Assembly (NCBI RefSeq): GCF_002278035.1
Contig: NZ_CP022604.1
Coordinates: 930,001 to 994,000 of the forward strand
Source: Ochrobactrum quorumnocens
Lineage (GTDB): Bacteria; Pseudomonadota; Alphaproteobacteria; Rhizobiales; Rhizobiaceae
DNA length: 64,000 nucleotides
Direction: 5' to 3'
Under the pieces are notes generated by a model that worked only from the letters and a program-made list of their open reading frames with translations, made no database searches and had not been told where the DNA came from. The position numbers and the translations under genes are program-made. Below, piece by piece: positions 18,498 to 28,360 of this stretch; position 1 is the stretch's first letter; each line of letters starts with the position of its first letter.

Positions 18498-19625
18498 ATG
18501 GCCGATTTGAAACGCGCTATTGGATTGATGAGTGGTACTTCGATGGACGGCATCGATATAGCTCTCATAACAACAGATGGCGAAAACTGGGTCGAGCGCG
18601 GTCCTTCAAGTGCCGTGTCTTATTCGGATGGATTTCGCGCGCGGTTGAAGGCTGCTCTCGTTGATGCGCGCAGTATCACTGATCGCATTGAGCGTCCCGG
18701 CATCTTAAAGCAACTCGAGCATGACCAGACATTGCTTCATGCCGTTGTCATTCAGGACTTTCTGCACGAATTTGCGTTGCAGCCGGAAGAAATTGATGTG
18801 ATCGGTTTCCATGGACAGACTGTGCTGCACCGACCGCGGGAAGCGCTGACTGTTCAGATTGGCGATGGGCCACTTTTGGCTGCCGAGACAGGTATTCCCG
18901 TTGTCTATGATATGCGCGCTGAAGATATGCGTCATGGTGGCGAAGGTGCGCCATTGATTCCTGCCTATCATGCAGCACTTGCAGCCAACTTGCCATTTGG
19001 CCTCGAAGGGCCTGTCGTCTTCGTCAATATTGGTGGCATTTCCAATCTGACCTATGTGGACGAAGGCGGTGTGCTAATCGCTTATGATAGTGGACCGGGT
19101 AATATGCTGATTGATCAATGGATGGAGTTGCACGGGCAGGGCAGCTTTGATCCCGGTGGCATTACGGCAATGAGCGGTAGTGTCGATGACGTTCTGGCCG
19201 CTCGATATCTCGATCATGAGTTTTTCAAGGGGAATCATCGCCGCTCGCTGGATCGTGGCGATTTTATTGTGCCTGCCAAAGACGAGGCCTCAGTAGAGAC
19301 AGGCGCACGCACGCTGGCCTATGTCAGCGCCGCTGCAATCTTGCGTTCAGCATCTCATTTGCCGACACAGCCACGTACTTATGTCGTGAGTGGCGGTGGA
19401 CGCAAGAATGGAGCGATCATGACAGAGCTGAGCGCTCTTGCCGAACGCCAAGGCGCACGAGTGCTGGATGCAGATAATGCGGGTTTTGACGGGGATGCGA
19501 TGGAAGCAGAAGCCTGGGGCTATCTCGCCGTGCGTTCGTTGCGAGGGTTGCCATTGACCTATCCCACAACAACTGGCTGCGATAAGCCCGTTTCAGGTGG
19601 CGTTTTGGCTTCAGTAGACAAATAA
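18498..19625 (+). CDS. anmK: Anhydro-N-acetylmuramic acid kinase
   Basis: Cytoplasmic kinase of 375 residues that opens and phosphorylates 1,6-anhydro-MurNAc recovered from peptidoglycan turnover, giving MurNAc-6-phosphate. The ATP-binding signature [14 protein letters not shown] opens the protein, and the GGISN-LTY and SGGGRKN segments are present as in the family. It complements amiC and PBP1A in the same region as part of cell-wall recycling, though it is not in their operon. Confidence 0.95.
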   Translation: MADLKRAIGLMSGTSMDGIDIALITTDGENWVERGPSSAVSYSDGFRARLKAALVDARSITDRIERPGILKQLEHDQTLLHAVVIQDFLHEFALQPEEIDVIGFHGQTVLHRPREALTVQIGDGPLLAAETGIPVVYDMRAEDMRHGGEGAPLIPAYHAALAANLPFGLEGPVVFVNIGGISNLTYVDEGGVLIAYDSGPGNMLIDQWMELHGQGSFDPGGITAMSGSVDDVLAARYLDHEFFKGNHRRSLDRGDFIVPAKDEASVETGARTLAYVSAAAILRSASHLPTQPRTYVVSGGGRKNGAIMTELSALAERQGARVLDADNAGFDGDAMEAEAWGYLAVRSLRGLPLTYPTTTGCDKPVSGGVLASVDK

Positions 19626-19660
19626 AAAATCCGGCGAGACAACTCGCCGGATTTTGTTTT
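19626..19660. terminator. Bidirectional terminator after anmK
   Basis: Perfect 13-bp stem AAAATCCGGCGAG / CTCGCCGGATTTT with loop ACAA, between the convergent anmK and hydrolase genes. Confidence 0.93.
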
Positions 19661-19667
19661 CAAAGTA

Positions 19668-20342
19668 TTAGCGCAGACGCTTAGGGCGAACTTCGACCAA
19701 TTCGCCAGCAAGGCGACGGTCCAGATATTCAGAGCATTCTTCAATAAGCAGGTCGCTTTGGCCTGTGAAGAAGTGGTTCGCGCCAGGAAGTGTGTTTTGG
19801 GTAATCGTAATACCCTTCTGCGTCTTGAGCTTGTCCACCAATCCCTGAACATCTTTTGGCGGTGCGACCTTGTCCTGATCGCCATGGATGATCAGGCCAG
19901 AGGATGGGCAAGGCGCCAGGAAGGAGAAGTCATAGGTGTTTGGTTGCGGTGCGACCGAGATAAATCCTTCGATTTCCGGACGACGCATCAGAAGCTGCAT
20001 GCCAATCCACGAACCGAATGAATAGCCAGCAACCCAGCAATTCTTGGAATCGGGATGCAAAGCCTGCACCCAGTCGAGTGCGCTTGCTGCATCCGACAAT
20101 TCGCCTGCGCCATGATCGAACTCACCTTGGCTGCGGCCGATACCGCGGAAGTTGAAGCGAAGTGTCGTAAAGCCGCGCTGCTGGAACATATAGAACAGAT
20201 CATAGACGATCTTGTTGTTCATGGTTCCGCCGAACTGCGGATGCGGATGCAGGATCAGGGCGATAGGTGCATTCTTTTCCCGGGAAGGCTGATAGCGGCC
20301 TTCGAGGCGTCCGGCAGGACCGTTGAAAATGACTTCAGGCAT
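19668..20342 (-). CDS. Alpha/beta hydrolase (small dienelactone-hydrolase/serine-aminopeptidase type)
   Basis: Hydrolase of 224 residues. The nucleophile elbow is GYSFGSW (Ser about residue 106), the oxyanion region HPHPQFGG lies near the N-terminus, the acid is probably the Asp in IHGDQD (about 158), and the histidine is in GANHFF (about 187). Close relatives are annotated only as alpha/beta hydrolases, so the substrate is unknown. It is divergent from the suf operon and shares its promoter region, but nothing ties it to Fe-S metabolism. Confidence 0.85.
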   Translation of the reverse strand: MPEVIFNGPAGRLEGRYQPSREKNAPIALILHPHPQFGGTMNNKIVYDLFYMFQQRGFTTLRFNFRGIGRSQGEFDHGAGELSDAASALDWVQALHPDSKNCWVAGYSFGSWIGMQLLMRRPEIEGFISVAPQPNTYDFSFLAPCPSSGLIIHGDQDKVAPPKDVQGLVDKLKTQKGITITQNTLPGANHFFTGQSDLLIEECSEYLDRRLAGELVEVRPKRLR

Positions 20343-20480
20343 GTGTACTCCGCTTGTGATCGGAAGATCGGCTTCAGGGTGGCGAACTTGACGTGGGGGT
20401 GCGCCGCTTCTAGAACCGATTTGAAATTTCGTTAGTCTGAACCAATGTTCAGTACCTAATGTGGCTTAATAGGCTTTTCC

Positions 20481-20500
20481 TGATTGAAAATTCAAGAAAA
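20481..20500. promoter_or_regulatory. Candidate iron-responsive operator upstream of the suf locus
   Basis: The palindrome TTGAAAATTCAA lies within TGATTGAAAATTCAAG about 75 bp before the first desulfurase gene. It loosely resembles the TGA-N9-TCA iron-responsive box of rhizobial RirA (last triplet CAA here). The identity of the regulator is inference. Confidence 0.35.
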
Positions 20501-20567
20501 TTGCGCGCGAACTGCGTGCGAATAGCGTGCTGAGCCACTTTAAGATGTTGCTTAGGAGATAGTATCG

Positions 20568-21734
20568 GTGATCGGAACCGGCAAGAGGCTCTATCTGGAC
20601 TATAATGCCAGTGCGCCTTTGCTTGATGAGGCGCGCAATGCGGTCATCGAGGCATTGGGCATTCTGGGTAATCCGTCATCGGTGCATCGTGAAGGCAGAG
20701 CGGCACGTGGACTTGTTGAAGCTGCGCGCCGCAGTGTTGCAACGCTGGTCAGTGCAAAGTCTGATCATGTTTTCTTCACGTCAGGCGCCACAGAGGCCGC
20801 GTCAACGTTGCTCACGCCCAATTACATGATGGGTCGTGCGCCTGTGCGTCTGTCGCATCTTTATGTGAGCGCGACCGAGCACCCATGCATGCTGGCTGGT
20901 GGACAATTTCCACCTGAAAACATCACCATACTTGCCGTGGATGAAAATGGTATCTTGAAGCTGGACGCACTGCAACAGGCATTGGAAGCGCATGACAAGA
21001 GTGCCGGCTTGCCACTCGTTGCGGTTCAAGCCGCAAATAACGAGACCGGCGTTATTCAGCCTGTCCGTGAAATTGCGGCGCTGGTCAAAGCCGCAGGCGG
21101 AATTTTCGTGGTTGATGCTGTGCAGGCCGTTGGCCGCATTAAATTAGACATTACAGATAATTGCGGGGATTACCTGATAATATCCTCGCACAAGATCGGT
21201 GGCCCGAAAGGTGTTGGTGCTGTTATTGCAATTTCTGATCTCATGATGCCGAAAGCGCTCGTTCGCGGTGGCGGTCAGGAAAAGGGGCACCGTGCAGGTA
21301 CCGAAGCTTTGCCTCTTATTGCAGGTTTTGGTGCGGCAGCAGATGTTGCTGCAGCACGCTTGAATGGCAATGGTTGGTCGGCGGAAGTGCGAGACAGGCT
21401 TGAAGCCGGGCTTATGGAAATTGCGCCTGGCGCTACAATCCATGGCAATACTGTTGAACGCCTACCGAACACGACCTTCTTTACGCTTGATGGACAAAAG
21501 GCAGAAACAGTTCAGATCGCGTTTGATCTCGGCGGAATAGCGCTGTCCGCTGGATCGGCGTGTTCTTCCGGCAAGGTTGGTCCAAGCCACGTTCTGGCTG
21601 CTATGGGGCATGAAGATGGTCCGGGCGCGATCCGTGTTTCGCTTGAAGCAGATGCTTCGATAGAATCTATTGATCAGTTTCTCGATGTTTTGCGCAAAAT
21701 CGTTGCTCGTCACGAGCGCTCAAAGGCCAGTTAA
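20568..21734 (+). CDS. Cysteine desulfurase, NifS/IscS-type (group I)
   Basis: PLP enzyme of 388 residues that takes sulfur from cysteine as a persulfide. The PLP lysine is in SSHKIGGPKG (about residue 207), and the mobile-loop catalytic Cys is in SAGSACSSGKV (about 331), which is the group I pattern. The GTG start has TAGGAGAT 8 bases upstream. It opens the SUF locus and is followed after 190 bp by sufB. A second, group II desulfurase (sufS) lies at the far end, so the locus carries two non-redundant sulfur donors. Confidence 0.93.
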   Translation: MIGTGKRLYLDYNASAPLLDEARNAVIEALGILGNPSSVHREGRAARGLVEAARRSVATLVSAKSDHVFFTSGATEAASTLLTPNYMMGRAPVRLSHLYVSATEHPCMLAGGQFPPENITILAVDENGILKLDALQQALEAHDKSAGLPLVAVQAANNETGVIQPVREIAALVKAAGGIFVVDAVQAVGRIKLDITDNCGDYLIISSHKIGGPKGVGAVIAISDLMMPKALVRGGGQEKGHRAGTEALPLIAGFGAAADVAAARLNGNGWSAEVRDRLEAGLMEIAPGATIHGNTVERLPNTTFFTLDGQKAETVQIAFDLGGIALSAGSACSSGKVGPSHVLAAMGHEDGPGAIRVSLEADASIESIDQFLDVLRKIVARHERSKAS

Positions 21735-21926
21735 ACGCCCAATCGGGCCTAACCTCGTAAATTATTCTTGAATTTTACGGGCAAATTTAAAGCTGGGCTT
21801 GAAATTTAGTTTAGAGAGGTTTTAAAGAAGCATCACGCACACTATATTGTGGCGAGGATAGCGACTATCATCGCCCTGACGTTTGCAACTGTCGGACCTT
21901 GAATCTGACGAGGATGGAGAACGCCA
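21735..21926 (+). promoter_or_regulatory. Leader and possible second promoter before sufB
   Basis: This gap of about 190 bp in the suf locus contains a small GC hairpin (GCCCAATCGGGC, 21736-21747) and the imperfect inverted repeat CGTAAATTATTC / GAATTTTACG. An AT-rich stretch follows. It could carry an internal promoter or iron-linked operator for sufBCD. No experimentally defined motif matches exactly. Confidence 0.4.
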
Positions 21927-23450
21927 ATGCCTGCAGTGCAGGAGACCATTGATCAGGTTCGCGGCTTGGACGTGGACCAGTATAAGTACGGCTTCGAAAC
22001 GACAATCGAATCTGAGAAGGCCCCAAAGGGGCTTAATGAAGATATCATTCGCTTCATTTCCGCCAAGAAAGACGAGCCGGAATGGATGCTTGAGTGGCGT
22101 CTGAAGGCCTATGAACGCTGGCTCACCATGGAAGAGCCAACATGGGCACGCGTCGAGTATCCCAAGATCGACTTCCAGGACGTCTATTATTATGCGGCGC
22201 CGAAGAATCAATCTGGCCCGAAGTCGCTTGATGAAGTCGACCCGGAATTGCTTCGCACTTACGAAAAGCTTGGTATTCCTCTGCGCGAGCAGGAAATCCT
22301 TGCTGGCGTGCGCAAACAGGGCGATCCGAGCGAAATCGACGGCAACCCATCCGATAACGTCTATGCATCGGGCCGCGTGGCTGTTGATGCCGTGTTCGAC
22401 AGTGTTTCGGTTGTCACGACGTTCAAGGCAGAACTTGCCAAGGCTGGCGTGATCTTCTGTTCGATCTCCGAAGCCATCCGCGAGCATCCTGAACTGGTTC
22501 AGAAGTATCTTGCTTCTGTCGTTCCTGTTTCGGATAACTATTATGCGACGCTGAATTCGGCTGTCTTTACCGATGGTTCGTTTGTTTACGTGCCCAAGGG
22601 CGTCCGCTGCCCGATGGAGCTTTCGACCTATTTCCGTATCAACGAAAAGAATACGGGCCAGTTCGAACGCACCCTGATCATCGCTGAAGAAGGCGCTTAC
22701 GTCTCCTATCTCGAAGGTTGCACAGCACCACAGCGCGATGAAAATCAGCTTCACGCAGCAGTCGTTGAATTGATCGCGCTTGATGATGCGGAGATCAAAT
22801 ACTCGACCGTTCAGAACTGGTATCCGGGTGATAGCAGCGGCAAGGGCGGCATCTATAACTTCGTTACCAAACGTGGCGATTGCCGTGGCGACCGCTCGAA
22901 GATTTCTTGGACGCAGGTTGAAACCGGCTCGGCGATTACATGGAAATATCCTTCCTGTATCCTGCGCGGCGACGATTCACGCGGTGAGTTCTACTCGATT
23001 GCCGTATCCAACGGATATCAGCAGATCGACAGCGGCACCAAGATGATCCATCTCGGCAAGAACACGTCGAGCCGCATCATCTCCAAGGGTATTTCTGCCG
23101 GTAATTCCAACAATACCTATCGCGGACAGGTTTCAGCGCATCGCAAAGCTGAAAACGCCCGCAACTTCACCCAGTGCGACTCGCTTTTGATCGGCAACGA
23201 TTGCGGCGCGCACACTGTGCCCTATATCGAGGCGAAAAACGCCACTGCACAGTTTGAGCACGAGGCAACCACCTCCAAAATTTCCGAAGACCAGCTGTTC
23301 TACGTCATGCAGCGCGGCATTCCGGAAGAGGAGGCAATCGCCCTCATCGTCAATGGTTTTGTGAAGGAAGTTATTCAGGAACTGCCAATGGAATTCGCCG
23401 TTGAGGCGCAGAAGCTGATTGGCATTTCGCTTGAGGGCAGCGTCGGTTAA
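21927..23450 (+). CDS. sufB: Fe-S cluster assembly scaffold SufB
   Basis: SufB, 507 residues, is the main scaffold of the SufBC2D complex on which Fe-S clusters are built. Family landmarks include [19 protein letters not shown], the Cys in the YLEGCTAPQ region and the C-terminal [11 protein letters not shown] segment with histidine and acidic residues. GAGGATGGAG before the ATG is a strong ribosome site. The product works with SufC ATPase and SufD encoded directly downstream. Confidence 0.97.
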   Translation: MPAVQETIDQVRGLDVDQYKYGFETTIESEKAPKGLNEDIIRFISAKKDEPEWMLEWRLKAYERWLTMEEPTWARVEYPKIDFQDVYYYAAPKNQSGPKSLDEVDPELLRTYEKLGIPLREQEILAGVRKQGDPSEIDGNPSDNVYASGRVAVDAVFDSVSVVTTFKAELAKAGVIFCSISEAIREHPELVQKYLASVVPVSDNYYATLNSAVFTDGSFVYVPKGVRCPMELSTYFRINEKNTGQFERTLIIAEEGAYVSYLEGCTAPQRDENQLHAAVVELIALDDAEIKYSTVQNWYPGDSSGKGGIYNFVTKRGDCRGDRSKISWTQVETGSAITWKYPSCILRGDDSRGEFYSIAVSNGYQQIDSGTKMIHLGKNTSSRIISKGISAGNSNNTYRGQVSAHRKAENARNFTQCDSLLIGNDCGAHTVPYIEAKNATAQFEHEATTSKISEDQLFYVMQRGIPEEEAIALIVNGFVKEVIQELPMEFAVEAQKLIGISLEGSVG

Positions 23451-23556
23451 CCCGACGCTCTCTGACTGCCTTCCCGCATCCGATTTTCTGGCCAGCCCTT
23501 TAACTGGCATAAGCAGCCCTCTTGAAAGGCTGCGTTGAGAGACAAGGTTTATACCC

Positions 23557-24312
23557 ATGCTTGAGATCAAGAACCTTCATGCAAAGATCGCTGACACGGA
23601 TACCGAAATCATCCGTGGTCTGAACCTCACCGTGAACAAGGGTGAAGTCGCCGCCATCATGGGGCCGAACGGCTCCGGCAAGTCGACGCTGTCCTATATT
23701 CTCGCCGGTCGCAATGATTATGAAGTCACCGAAGGCGACATTCTCTACAACGGCGAGTCGATCCTTGAACTGGACCCAGCCGAACGCGCTGCCAAGGGTA
23801 TCTTCCTTGCGTTCCAGTACCCAATGGAAATTCCAGGCGTTGCCACGATGGAATTCCTCAAGGTTGCGATGAACAGCCAGCGCAAGGCGCGTGGCGAAGC
23901 TGAGCTCAAAATCCCTGAGTTCATCAAGCGCGTCAAAGACGTTGCCGGTGGTCTCAACATCGACATGAATATGCTCAAGCGTCCGCTGAATGTCGGATTC
24001 TCGGGTGGTGAAAAGAAGCGCGCAGAAATCCTGCAGATGCAGCTTCTTGAGCCAAGCCTCTGCGTACTCGACGAAACCGATTCCGGCCTTGATATCGACG
24101 CTCTGAAGATCGTTTCGGATGGTGTGAATGCACTCCGTTCGCCTGACCGTGCGGTGATCGTAATCACACACTATCAGCGCCTGCTCGAATATATCGTGCC
24201 GGACAGCGTTCATGTTCTTTACAAGGGACAGGTCATCAAGTCGGGCGACAAGAACCTTGCACTTCATCTTGAAGAAAATGGTTATGCCGACGTAATCGGC
24301 GAAGCTGCCTGA
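23557..24312 (+). CDS. sufC: SUF ATPase SufC
   Basis: ABC-type ATPase of 251 residues that powers the SufBC2D scaffold; soluble and not a transporter. Walker A is GPNGSGKST (about residue 34), the signature is FSGGEKKRAEI (about 147), and Walker B is LCVLDETDSGLD (about 167). It lies 106 bp after sufB and 13 bp before sufD. A possible small hairpin GCAGCC / GGCTGC precedes the start. Confidence 0.97.
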   Translation: MLEIKNLHAKIADTDTEIIRGLNLTVNKGEVAAIMGPNGSGKSTLSYILAGRNDYEVTEGDILYNGESILELDPAERAAKGIFLAFQYPMEIPGVATMEFLKVAMNSQRKARGEAELKIPEFIKRVKDVAGGLNIDMNMLKRPLNVGFSGGEKKRAEILQMQLLEPSLCVLDETDSGLDIDALKIVSDGVNALRSPDRAVIVITHYQRLLEYIVPDSVHVLYKGQVIKSGDKNLALHLEENGYADVIGEAA

Positions 24313-24325
24313 GGAGGGATGGATC

Positions 24326-25603
24326 ATGAATATCCAGACCGCTCCCACAGCAAAGCCGAGAACGGCTGCTGAAAGCGCGCTGATCGACAATTTTGCCACC
24401 CGCATGGGCGAATTGCCCGGCAATGGCGATGTTGTCATTGCGCGTGACAATGCACTGGAAACGCTAAAAGTTCACGGTCTTCCGTCGCGTCGTATCGAGA
24501 GCTGGCATTATACGGATTTCCGTACGCTGCTTAAAGGCGTAGCTGAGTTCAACTCGGCTGCTGGCACGAATACGCTACCCGCACTTCTCGCAGGCTCGTT
24601 CATTATTCCTGCCAGCAATGGCGTGGCTCTCGATGCCAAGGCACCAGAAGGTGTGTCGCTAACCCGTATTCACGATGCGCTCGCTGACGGATCACTGGTC
24701 TCGGAGCTGAATATCCGTGGCACTGACGACACAATCGGGCAGATCAATGCCGCCTATGTCAGCGATGGCTGGGCAGTCTCGATTGCAGACGGCACTGAGC
24801 TTGAAACACCGCTTGAGCTGCAGAACATCCAGAAAACCGGGCAGGGGCATACCCGCTTCCCGATGCAGATCGGGTCGGATGTTAAGGCGACTATTGTCGA
24901 ACGACAGTCCGGTGGTGAGGGCGATGCTTTCTCGACATCTGTAAGTCACGTGACCGTTGGCGATGGCGCTGAGATCGTATGGGTTATCCTGCGCGATTTT
25001 GGTCAGGCCACGCAGCTTGCCCAGTTCAATGCAACCATTGGCAAAGGCTCCAAGCTCACGCTTTACATCGTGAATGCTGGTGGCAAGCTGGTGCGTCAGG
25101 AAGTGCATCTGAATGTCACGGGCGAAGATTCGGACTTCGAGCTTCGCGCACTCAACCTTCTTGCGGATGATTCTCACACCGACATCACCATGACGGTAGG
25201 GCATGTGGTTGAAAATACGCGTTCAACCCAGATCATTCGTAACGTGGTCAAGGATCGTGCACGTGGTGTTTTCCAGGGTATGATCCGCGTTTCGAAGATC
25301 GCGCAGAAGACCGATGCTCGTATGGCCTGTAACACACTTCTGCTGTCTGATGATGGTGAGTTTGATGCGAAGCCAGAGCTGGAAATCTTTGCCGATGACG
25401 TCGCTTGTGGTCACGGCGCAACGGTGACGGAACTCTCCAAGGACTATCTCTTCTACCTGATGGCTCGCGGTGTTCCGGAAAGCGAAGCACGTGGCCTGTT
25501 GATCAAGGCATTCATTGCCGAGATCATCGAGGAGCTGGAAAATGAAGCACTGGTTGAAGCACTTGAAGATGTGCTTTCGACCTGGCTTGCAGCCCACGCT
25601 TGA
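24326..25603 (+). CDS. sufD: Fe-S cluster assembly protein SufD
   Basis: SufD, 425 residues, is the paralogous partner of SufB and helps iron entry and cluster assembly. The C-terminal region (NTLLLSDDGEFDAKPELEI, then DDVACGHGAT) carries the conserved Cys and His of the SufBD core. The N-terminal HYTDFRTLL motif is also typical. AGGAGG precedes the ATG. A terminator-like hairpin follows the stop codon before sufS. Confidence 0.96.
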   Translation: MNIQTAPTAKPRTAAESALIDNFATRMGELPGNGDVVIARDNALETLKVHGLPSRRIESWHYTDFRTLLKGVAEFNSAAGTNTLPALLAGSFIIPASNGVALDAKAPEGVSLTRIHDALADGSLVSELNIRGTDDTIGQINAAYVSDGWAVSIADGTELETPLELQNIQKTGQGHTRFPMQIGSDVKATIVERQSGGEGDAFSTSVSHVTVGDGAEIVWVILRDFGQATQLAQFNATIGKGSKLTLYIVNAGGKLVRQEVHLNVTGEDSDFELRALNLLADDSHTDITMTVGHVVENTRSTQIIRNVVKDRARGVFQGMIRVSKIAQKTDARMACNTLLLSDDGEFDAKPELEIFADDVACGHGATVTELSKDYLFYLMARGVPESEARGLLIKAFIAEIIEELENEALVEALEDVLSTWLAAHA

Positions 25604-25609
25604 TTGAAC

Positions 25610-25640
25610 AAGGCGAAGTGAGTTGTTCACTTCGCCTTTT
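25610..25640 (+). terminator. Internal terminator/attenuator between sufD and sufS
   Basis: Perfect 12-bp stem AAGGCGAAGTGA / TCACTTCGCCTT with loop GTTGT, followed by TTCTG. It starts 7 bp after the sufD stop and lies 40 bp before sufS. It looks like a factor-independent terminator placed inside the operon and may lower sufS-sufT expression relative to sufBCD. Confidence 0.75.
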
Positions 25641-25678
25641 CTGCCTGATTTAGCGGTCAAGCGGTAGAAGGAACGATC

Positions 25679-26923
25679 ATGGACCAGAAGAACCCGCGCG
25701 TTGCGGCTTATGATGTCGATGCGATACGCAGGGACTTTCCGATCCTGTCACGACAGGTTCATGGCAAGCCGCTTGTTTATCTGGATAATGGTGCTTCTGC
25801 GCAAAAGCCGCAAAGCGTCATTGACGCTGTTACCCATGCATACGCAAATGAATATGCAAATGTGCATCGCGGTCTGCATTTTCTCTCGAATGCTGCAACA
25901 GACGCTTATGAAAAGTCGCGCGAAACAGTTCGCCGTTTTCTGAACGTTGGCTCCGTCGACGAAATTGTGTTCACGAAGAACGCTACTGAGGCGATCAATA
26001 CGGTCGCTTATGGATATGGCATGCCAAATATCGGCGAGGGCGATGAAATCCTCCTGTCGATCATGGAGCATCACTCCAATATCGTTCCCTGGCATTTCAT
26101 CCGGGAGCGACAGGGCGCGAAGCTTGTCTTCACGCCGGTGGATGACGAGGGCGTGTTCCATATCGAGGAATTCGAAAAGCGCCTGACCGAGCGTACCAAG
26201 CTTGTCGCAATCACCCATATGTCCAATGCGCTTGGCACAGTGACACCGATCAAGAAGATCGTGGAACTGGCACATGCGCGCGGTATTCCGGTGTTGGTGG
26301 ATGGCAGTCAGGGCGCTGTGCATTTGCCTGTAGACGTGCAGGAACTGGGCTGTGATTGGTATGTGTTTACCGGTCACAAAGTCTATGGCCCATCAGGCAT
26401 CGGCGTCCTTTATGGTCGGGCAGAAATGCTTGAGAAGATGCGCCCATTCCAGGGTGGTGGCGAAATGATCGAAGAAGTGACGGAAGAAAACGTCACTTAC
26501 AATCATCCGCCTCATCGCTTTGAAGCTGGTACGCCGCCAATCGTCCAGGCCATTGGGCTGGGAGCGGCTCTCGAATATATGGAAAAGATCGGCCGTCATG
26601 CGATCCTCGCGCATGAAGAAGATCTGCGCGATTATGCGCACGAGCAACTCGGCAAGATCAATTCCTTGCGCATTTATGGAAATGCACCTGATAAGGGCGC
26701 AATCATTTCCTTTGCGCTCGAAGGCATCCACGCGCACGATGTTTCAATGGTGATCGATAGGGCGGGGATTGCGGTTCGCGCAGGCACGCATTGCGCACAG
26801 CCGCTCTTGAAACGCTTTGGCGTCACCTCTACATGCCGTGCATCCTTCGGGATGTATAATACCCGTGCCGAAGTAGACGCGCTGGCAGAAGCCTTGGAAA
26901 AGGCAAGGAAGTTTTTCGGATGA
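25679..26923 (+). CDS. sufS: Cysteine desulfurase SufS (group II)
   Basis: SufS, 414 residues, supplies persulfide sulfur to SUF assembly. The PLP lysine is in GHKVYGPSG (about residue 233). The catalytic Cys is in STCRASFGMYNT (about 384), the short-loop group II pattern, which usually needs a SufE or SufU partner. Neither is in the window. The last four bases overlap the sufT start (ATGA), so the two are translationally coupled. Confidence 0.96.
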   Translation: MDQKNPRVAAYDVDAIRRDFPILSRQVHGKPLVYLDNGASAQKPQSVIDAVTHAYANEYANVHRGLHFLSNAATDAYEKSRETVRRFLNVGSVDEIVFTKNATEAINTVAYGYGMPNIGEGDEILLSIMEHHSNIVPWHFIRERQGAKLVFTPVDDEGVFHIEEFEKRLTERTKLVAITHMSNALGTVTPIKKIVELAHARGIPVLVDGSQGAVHLPVDVQELGCDWYVFTGHKVYGPSGIGVLYGRAEMLEKMRPFQGGGEMIEEVTEENVTYNHPPHRFEAGTPPIVQAIGLGAALEYMEKIGRHAILAHEEDLRDYAHEQLGKINSLRIYGNAPDKGAIISFALEGIHAHDVSMVIDRAGIAVRAGTHCAQPLLKRFGVTSTCRASFGMYNTRAEVDALAEALEKARKFFG

Positions 26924-27339
26924 CCGAGATCGAACAAAAAGTTCAGGAACAGACTGAAACGAAGACCGACGATGCGAGCGTATCGGCGGAAGGGAAGTCT
27001 GTTTTCTCCGCTTCTGCGATACCGCAGGAAGAGCTGCTGCGCCTGACTGATGATATCATCAGTGCGTTGAAGACAGTCTATGACCCTGAAATCCCAGCGG
27101 ATATTTACGAGCTTGGTCTTATCTACAAGATCGACATTGAAGATGACCGCACCGTCAAAATCGAAATGACGCTGACTGCTCCAGGCTGCCCGGTTGCTGG
27201 CGAAATGCCGGGGTGGGTCGAGAACGCTGTTAGTGCTGTCGAAGGCGTTTCCATGGTTGAAGTCACCATGACTTTCGATCCACCTTGGTCTGCTGATCGC
27301 ATGTCGGAAGAAGCACAGGTCGCTGTCGGCTGGTACTAA
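26920..27339 (+). CDS. sufT: SUF-associated DUF59/MIP18-family protein SufT
   Basis: Protein of 139 residues: a variable polar N-terminal tail (about 1-40) and a DUF59 domain with DPEIPADIYELGLIY and TLTAPGCPVAGEMP, including the conserved Cys. DUF59 proteins help mature Fe-S proteins, probably by handing on clusters or sulfur. It closes the suf operon by ATGA overlap with sufS. The usual next gene, sufA, is not here but at 32.9 kb. Confidence 0.9.
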   Translation: MTEIEQKVQEQTETKTDDASVSAEGKSVFSASAIPQEELLRLTDDIISALKTVYDPEIPADIYELGLIYKIDIEDDRTVKIEMTLTAPGCPVAGEMPGWVENAVSAVEGVSMVEVTMTFDPPWSADRMSEEAQVAVGWY

Positions 27340-27350
27340 GATCGATACTG

Positions 27351-27378
27351 AAAAAAGCCCCGCAATGCGGGGCTTGTT
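27351..27378 (+). terminator. Terminator at the end of the suf operon
   Basis: Perfect 9-bp stem AAGCCCCGC / GCGGGGCTT with a 3-base loop, 15 bp after the sufT stop; also suitable for the convergent glycosyltransferase gene. Confidence 0.88.
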
Positions 27379-27388
27379 GTATATCAGA

Positions 27389-28360
27389 TCAGTATCCTGT
27401 CGTATTTGCGTAATGCAGCGAATTCTTCCCGAAACACCCCTGCAAAATGCCAACGAGTCCGCCTAGAGCTGTTGCGGCTGAAACAAGCCCCTGACCGCCT
27501 CTGAACGGTATGGACAAGACTGTGCCGAGAAATTTGAATGCCCGGCCGATGATCTTGATCGGTAGTTTTTTCAGCGTCTTGCGAGGATTTTCGCGATAAC
27601 GTGCACCGAATTCCGTAATATTGTGGTCTCGATTGCGGCGATAGTGATAGCTCAGCGTCAATCGGGACGAGGGCACTGTCTCATAGACAATGGCATCACA
27701 GGCCCAACCGGTTCTTGCGCCAAGCGATTTTGACTTTGCCCAGAGATTCCAATCTTCGCCGCCTGTCAGGCCAAAATGGGAATCGAACCGCAATCCTGTG
27801 TTGCGGAAAAACTCTAGTTTTCCCATCCAGCTGCCTGTGGCAACCTTGATCGAATCCCCATGGCCGGATTTACATTTGCGACGGCATTTCAATTCAGATT
27901 TGTAGCCGCTGCGCTCAATGCCAGACCAAACCAGCTTTTGCAGAAATGTGAGCTTCTCATCAAAAGGCTTAGGTCTTACAGGCGAGCCGATAATGTCGAG
28001 ATCAAGAAGATCCCGCTCAGCGAGCAAAGTAATAAGCCAGTCCGGCTCGACAAACTCATCATCGTCTACATAGACTAGAAAATCGAAATTCTGTTCGATT
28101 GCATGATTAAGCGCACGATTACGTGCTGACGAAATGCCTAAGACGCCTTCGGTAATGTAATCGATCCGATCCCCGGGCATCTGAGCACGGAAACCTTCAA
28201 TAGTTTCATCAAGCGTCGGAGAGGAATTATTCTCAACAATAAGAAAAGTAATAGATGCGTTGTCCGGCTTCTTTATCGAAGCGAGTGATGAAAAAAGATT
28301 GCACAGCATTTTTGGTCTGCTGCGAGTGACGACGGAAACACATATACGCCGCTGTTGCAT
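27389..28360 (-). CDS. Family 2 glycosyltransferase (GT-A fold)
   Basis: Protein of 323 residues. The N-terminal SVVTRSRP start, LIVENNSS nucleotide-sugar region and DDDEFVEPDWL (DxD-like metal site, near residue 97) mark a GT2 enzyme. A GGEDWNLW-like motif in the middle is the usual acceptor-side ED motif. The C-terminal part has a weakly hydrophobic Gly/Ala stretch that may touch the membrane. The donor and acceptor are unknown; surface polysaccharide synthesis is likely. It stands alone between the suf terminator and tRNA-Thr with an AT-rich upstream region, so it may be an acquired gene. Confidence 0.83.
   Translation of the reverse strand: MQQRRICVSVVTRSRPKMLCNLFSSLASIKKPDNASITFLIVENNSSPTLDETIEGFRAQMPGDRIDYITEGVLGISSARNRALNHAIEQNFDFLVYVDDDEFVEPDWLITLLAERDLLDLDIIGSPVRPKPFDEKLTFLQKLVWSGIERSGYKSELKCRRKCKSGHGDSIKVATGSWMGKLEFFRNTGLRFDSHFGLTGGEDWNLWAKSKSLGARTGWACDAIVYETVPSSRLTLSYHYRRNRDHNITEFGARYRENPRKTLKKLPIKIIGRAFKFLGTVLSIPFRGGQGLVSAATALGGLVGILQGCFGKNSLHYANTTGY

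Noticed and set aside
21822..22754. 310-residue minus-strand frame opposite sufB
   Set aside because: It is the mirror of the conserved sufB gene; no start signal or domain.
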